DNA of 12,076 nt from Dentipellis sp. KUC8613. Taxonomy: Eukaryota > Basidiomycota > Agaricomycetes > Russulales > Hericiaceae. This document shows, piece after piece, positions 7,814 to 12,076 of this stretch. Under the pieces are notes generated by a model that saw only the letters and a list, made by a program, of their open reading frames with translations, was not told the DNA's origin and ran no database searches. The stretch spans positions 1 to 12,076 of the forward strand of contig NSJX01000187.1 of assembly GCA_002286715.1 (NCBI GenBank), given 5' to 3'. The first letter of the stretch is position 1, and each line of letters starts with the position of its first letter. The position numbers were made by a program, and so were the translations under genes.

Positions 7814-10800
7814 ATGCCTGGCAATACTTCGTGTCCCGGATGCTTCAAGACATTCAAGTCATCGCGATATCTCAATAGTCACCAACGACAGTCAAAGTGT
7901 AACTGGATCCTTAACATTCGAAACCAAGTAGATCCCGCACCTCAACGCAATTATCTCGATGGTAGTGATCAGGAGGATGACCCAGACCATGCTCATATGG
8001 ATGATGTACAGAACTATGAGCCCAGCCCACACGACTCGGACAACGACAACGACAACGACTTCTTTGCACTTGTCCCTGGAGCGGCTGGCCCGATGGATTC
8101 GTCTCTCCCTGCCGCTTCATCATCGAACGGCCACCGTCCGAGTCAAGGGGCCCTGCCTCATCGTGCCGAGCGTGCGGCTGCGGAAAGAGTGCTCGAGGCT
8201 GAACCGGCCTCTACTGAAGTCTATGACAAGGCTGGGAAGGTCCTACGGTATGACAGCGACATCCGCACACGTTACAAGAATGCTTCTGCGCGCACAACTT
8301 CTCCGTTCGCGCCCTTCTCGCACCGGATCGATTGGGAGGTTGCAAGATGGGCCAAAGAGGAAGCTGTCGGCTCAAACGCGCTGACACGATTGCTATCCAT
8401 TCCCGGAGTATGTCTATATTCATTACTGTTGGACATCTCTCTGACTTCGCCTCAGCTTGTGAAGAAGTTGGACCTCTCATACCAGAACTCCCGCGCACTC
8501 AATCAGATCGTTGACGAGTTACCGGGAAGCCCACCGTGGCTCGAGTCGTCCTTCACCGTCTCGCACGAGGACACAGGCTCTGTCACTCACAAGCTACGCT
8601 TTCGGGATCCTCTTAAATGCATCCAGTCGCTTTATGGGAAGGTGGACTTTGTCGATCACATGTCGTTCGCGCCAGTCAAGGATTTCTGTGACGAAGAAAA
8701 GTCGCAGCAAATGTATAGCGAGATGAATACGGGTGGCTGGTGGTGGGAGACACAGGTACGTTGTCTACGATCTATCTGCTTCTCTCCTGTTGATCTTCTA
8801 TGTACTATCAGGGAAAACTTCCCGAAGGATCAACTGTCGTCCCAGTCATCCTGAGCTCTGATAAGACGCAGCTCTCCGTGTTCAGCGGGGACCAGGAAGT
8901 TCATCCTGTCTACCTCACAATCGGCAATATATCCAAGGACATTCGTCGCAAGCCTTCGTATCGCGCTCAAATACTCATCGCGTACCTGCCAATCGCTGAC
9001 CTTGCTCACCTTTCCGACGACGCTGCACGCGTCATTCGCGCTCGTATGTTCCACGAGGCAATGTCTGTTGTGCTCAAGCCCCTTGTAGAAGTCGGACGGA
9101 CGGGTACGGACCTGACAAGCGGCGATGGCGCTGTTCGCAGATGCTATCCTATTGTTGCAGTATATGTCGCCGATCATCCAGAACAGTGTCTCATCTGCTG
9201 TACGCGGTTCGGACAACAGTGTCCAAAATGCTCTGCGGTTGTCAAGGAATTTGGTGATCATGGACTCGAGAGCTGGGAACGACGCAAACAGAAGGATACT
9301 CTTCGGACTCTGCGGAAAGCCGGCAAATTGCCTTCATTCGCACGGCGCGAGGCTGTTCTAAAGGATGCTGGTTTAACACATACTGTCAATCCATTCTGGG
9401 CTTCTCTGCCATTTTGTAACATTCATGACACCATCTCCTCCGACATTCTACACCAACTCATCCAAGGCATGATCAAGCATCTGATCGTGTGGGTGACTGC
9501 TATTGTCGGCTCGGCGGAGCTAGATGCGCGTCTGAAGCGCCTACCAGAAGCTCATGGTGTCCGCCATTTCGCGAATGGCATCAGCGGTCTCAGCCAAGTC
9601 ACTGGTCCCGAGCGCAAGGAAATTTGCAAACAGCTTCTTGGGTGTCTTGTCGGGAAGGCGCCGTCTCGCGCAGTACGCGCTTCGCGGGCGCTGCTGGACT
9701 TCCTGTTCATTGCTCAGTATCAGAGCCACTCGGACGACACCCTTAGATACCTTGAAGACGCGCTGTCCGAATTTCATGAGCACAAGGCTGTTTTCCTTCA
9801 AGAGTCGGCTCGGATAGGTACGCGCAGTACATTGCTCCGTATCTATCTTTGCTAACTACTGCTTCACAGTCCCTAACTTCAACCTTCCGAAGCTACATAT
9901 GCTCGAGCACTATGTGTCTGGCATCAAATCCATCGGAACAACGGACAATTCGAACACCGAATTCACTGAGCGTCTCCACATTGACAATGCAAAACATGCG
10001 TACGACGCCACAAACAAGAAGATCAACTATGTCGAACAGATGACTGTTTGGCTAGATCGACAGGAGCGAATTGCGCTCTTCGACTCGCACCTGCGCTGGC
10101 GCCTAAATGACCTCCCACCACCGCCTCGCACTCGTGCCCGACGTGCGCGCATCCTTCCCGTTGGACCTGCTTTTCCCAAATCTCCATCAGCTCCCTCCCT
10201 CTCATTCCAGGCCGTGACTTCTACCTATCATGCACCCAATTTCGTGCATGTACTGCGGTCATTCATTGCAAGCTATCGCTGTCAAACAGATAAGGAGCGC
10301 ACAACCGCCCGTCACCGAAACCACGATGACCTCCCTATCCCTTTCAACTACGTTGACGTATGGCATCGTGCCTCGTTTGCTGTCAAGAACATCCAGCTGG
10401 AAACGGAACCAAACTTGACAACTGCTGTCACGGCGAATCCCAATCATTGCGAGGGCATCGGGCGCTTTGATACAGTTATTGTTGCAACAGATAAGGCTGA
10501 AGATACGGGTATGAATGGTACATATACATTCCCAAGTCCAACTACTCATTACTTATTCTAATGTATCATGAACAGGCCTTCGTATTGCACGAGTACGGGC
10601 AATGTTCCGCCTTCCATCCAAATTCAATACAGCACTTTTCACAGACTATGGTGTCTGTCCACCAGGTCACCTTGCTTTCGTAGAGTGGTTTTCTCCACCT
10701 GCATCAAGAAAGCGCGACCACCAGATGTACACCGTCACTCGCAGGTGTGCCCGTGCAGAAGTTTCAATCATCGAAGTCAAGGATATCCGGCGAAATTGCC

Positions 10801-10925
10801 AACTCATTCCCATGTTTGGAGACCGTGCTGATCGTGCTTGGACAGTGTCCAATGTTCTGGACCGCTGTGAGGAATTTTATGTCAATAATTTCCAAGACCA
10901 TCATGCATATCAGTCTTTATGGTAG
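7814..10925 (+). CDS. Plavaka-family transposase (965 aa, 5 exons, intact)
   Basis: Exons: 7814-8407, 8456-8755, 8812-9817, 9870-10517, 10576-10925. The introns (48, 56, 52 and 58 nt) have GTATGT, GTACGT, GTACGC and GTACAT donors and CAG acceptors; the joined frame is 966 codons including TAG. The protein should act in the nucleus as a DDE/D-type cut-and-paste transposase of the CACTA/CMC-like Plavaka group. Visible parts: a C2HC zinc finger at residues 7-29 (C7, C10, H23, C29), typical of the Plavaka N-terminus and the reason for this start; an acidic low-complexity linker at about 50-80; a core beginning KLPEGSTVVPVILSSDKTQLS with candidate catalytic D315; a zinc knuckle C424-x2-C427-x7-C435-x2-C438; SSDILHQLIQG with candidate D509; and NTEFTERLHID with candidate E664 or E667. 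The C-terminus (about 851-965) has ARVRAMFRLPS and HLAFVEWFSPP, then a beta-rich segment ending LIPMFGD. Assigning the catalytic triad is from position and conservation as I remember the family. The first intron is a multiple of three without stops, so its retention would add 16 residues. No damage was seen, so the gene may be functional. Confidence 0.92.
8408..8455 (+). other. In-frame 48-nt intron of the transposase gene
   Basis: GTATGT donor, CTGAC branch sequence and CTCAG acceptor are all canonical for a basidiomycete intron. Removing it joins LSIPG to LVKKLDLSY, which matches the usual continuous block of this family. Because it is 16 codons with no stop, a gene finder could easily read through it. 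Confidence 0.8.
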
Positions 10926-11269
10926 TGAACTTGTATTTCCATATAAATAGTTACAGTGTTTCTGAAGTTTGTGAGACACTGAAGCTTGACATGGCTGGTC
11001 CCTACATCATGCATGACTTTATATGATACATAGCATAGGGCAATCCTATTGATGATGTATAACAGATATAGTTACAGGTGATACTATAATGGTCTATGGA
11101 ACACAGTCCATATGCTATAGCTGCTATGGCATCTATGAAATTGTATCTTGATGCTATATCAGCTATGACTGCTATAGGTAAATTGATAGATGTACAGTGT
11201 GTTTAATAGGTGTCATAAGCCATATAGAATTAGTATTAGCTATGGAATTCAAGGTTTTTTCAGATGGCG
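10926..11269. repeat. Transposase 3' region and right subterminal repeats
   Basis: After the stop, ATATAAAT at about 10941-10948 could help 3' end formation. From 11091 onward short words of the left-end family recur in the same plus-strand sense: CTATGG (about 11094, 11124, 11240) and CTATAG (11115, 11172), plus GCTATG and GCTATA variants. The 11-base GCTATGGAATT at 11239-11249 is identical to copies at the left end (for example 5090-5100). No gene is present. Confidence 0.7.
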
Positions 11270-11274
11270 CTCAT

Positions 11275-11705
11275 GGGACATCTCGCCCCCGTGCGTGGCC
11301 GGTTCATGCCCACATGCCCACGATGCATATCTGCTCGCCCAGTTAGGCTGTCTGCGCGTCCAGCTAGGCCCCACCGCGCCGTCTGCACACCCCGCCGCAC
11401 CCTCCCGATGCCCAGCTGGGCCGTCTGCGCCCCCAGCTAGGCCGTCTGCACCCCATGCCGCCGGTTTTGCACCCCGCCGCGCCCTCTCAATGCCCCACGC
11501 CACCGTCTCCCGCCCCATGCCGCCATTTTCCGCCCTGCCGCACCGTCCGCGACCCAAGCCGCCATCTGCGTGCCCCAAGCCGCCATCTGCACACCCCGCT
11601 GGGCCGTCTGCGACCTGCCCCACCGTCTGCCGCCCTACGCTGCCGTCTTCAGGCCCCGCTGGGCCGTCTGCGACCCGCAGCACCGTTTTCCGCCCCGCCC
11701 CGCAG
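11275..11705. repeat. C-rich degenerate minisatellite, unit about 20 bases
   Basis: Units resembling GGGCCGTCTGCGACC-CCC repeat every 19-22 bases, for instance GCCGCCATCTGCGTGCCCC, GCCGCCATCTGCACACCCC and GGGCCGTCTGCGACCTGCC between about 11558 and 11690. Long open frames on both strands here come from base composition. Unit and wording differ from the C-rich block at 1340-2510, so these are probably different repeats. Confidence 0.65.
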
Positions 11706-12076
11706 CGCACGCAACACCATTACTGCACGCAACAACGCACCCCGACAGGCCTCGTTCTCCCTACACCACCCCAGCATGGCGATTCCTCGTCTGCATGCCG
11801 CTGTTTGGCGCACGCAAGCCCACACTTGCGTTTCACGCGCCCCTGTGGCCCTCACTTGCCGCCGCACCGCCGCCATATCGCCACATCAAACACACATGCC
11901 GCGGTTTCCGCACATGGTGGGCTACGACCTACCTTGCTTGCATCAACACCGCCGCCCTAGCATGGCGGTCTTGTGCATTCAAGCATGCTCTCACACGCAC
12001 GCCTTTGTGCTGCGCCGCTCACCGCCTCATTCGTGTTGCGGAGACTAACTCGACGCGACTAGAATCAAGCTGAAAA
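11706..12076. other. C-rich flank, no gene recognised
   Basis: Composition stays C-rich, with CCGCC and CACGC words and two similar segments (CAGCATGGCGATTC near 11771 and TAGCATGGCGGTC near 11958). It becomes ordinary near 12035. Open frames are rich in Pro, Arg, Ala and His without recognisable domains. The window ends here. Confidence 0.4.

Larger units (their letters stand above)
4932..11269. mobile_element. Plavaka-type (CACTA/CMC-like) DNA transposon, apparently intact, two genes
   Basis: The unit consists of two divergent genes (DUF6532 protein 5642-7483 minus, Plavaka transposase 7814-10925 plus) flanked on both sides by arrays of short GCTATGG / CTATAG words. The ends proposed here are CGCCATC at 4932-4938 and its reverse complement GATGGCG at 11263-11269; similarity continues inward in degraded form (GCCATCAGACAAAA against GCCATCTGAAAAAA). 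CTCA stands directly outside both ends (4928-4931 and 11270-11273) and would be a target duplication. Total length would be 6,338 bases. The presence of an element is well supported by the transposase; the exact ends are inference from a very short inverted repeat. C-rich DNA on both outer sides fits insertion into repetitive sequence. Confidence 0.6.

Noticed and set aside
11190..12073. Several 150-250 codon frames on both strands right of the transposon
   Set aside because: They coincide with the 20-base minisatellite and its C-rich continuation, and consist of repeated Pro/Arg/Ser/Ala words without conserved motifs.
1..12076. TET/JBP dioxygenase gene linked to the transposon
   Set aside because: Such genes are known companions of some fungal transposons, so I looked for one. 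No frame shows its HxD...H type iron-binding motif in a suitable context; the only companion gene is the DUF6532 protein.

Overview
The window looks like repeat-rich nuclear DNA of a mushroom-forming basidiomycete (Agaricomycetes). The basis is the gene families present (a Plavaka-type transposase and a DUF6532 protein, both abundant in such genomes), many 48-61 nt introns with GTRNGY-type donors and CTRAY-like branch sites, and pyrimidine-rich sequence just before a start codon. No housekeeping gene, rRNA or tRNA was seen.

Layout. 1-350: 3' end of a broken or window-truncated gene, probably transposon-derived, with a final 51-nt intron. 351-890: no gene seen. 889-1195: cluster of nested direct and inverted repeats around a hairpin-forming motif. 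1200-2510: very C-rich, CpG-rich degenerate tandem repeat whose long overlapping open frames are not genes. 2621-3055: three copies of a 75-bp repeat differing mostly by CpG to TpG/CpA changes. 2831-2940 and 3531-3850: two arrays of one 10-bp unit, flanking a stretch with a TATA-type promoter but no gene behind it. 3851-4510: AT-rich, empty. 4686-4713: perfect 28-bp palindrome.

The main object spans about 4932-11269 and reads as one apparently intact Plavaka (CACTA/CMC-like) DNA transposon. It carries two divergently transcribed genes. On the minus strand (7483 to 5642, seven exons) is a 505-residue DUF6532 protein. On the plus strand (7814 to 10925, five exons) is a 965-residue Plavaka transposase with an N-terminal C2HC zinc finger, an internal zinc knuckle and candidate acidic catalytic residues. 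Both reading frames close perfectly after splicing, with no stops or frameshifts. A 330-bp shared promoter region separates them. Short repeats built on GCTATGG / CTATAG cluster outside both genes, as subterminal transposase-binding repeats do in CACTA elements. A short candidate terminal inverted repeat (CGCCATC/GATGGCG) with a possible CTCA target duplication would bound the element, but this is tentative.

The likely division of labour is inference: the Plavaka protein cuts and joins, and the DUF6532 protein acts as an element-encoded accessory (compare TNPA of plant En/Spm). Beyond the element, 11275-12076 is again C-rich degenerate minisatellite. Repeats outside the element show strong CpG decay, suggesting cytosine methylation followed by deamination, whereas the element's genes are undamaged, which suggests recent insertion or activity.
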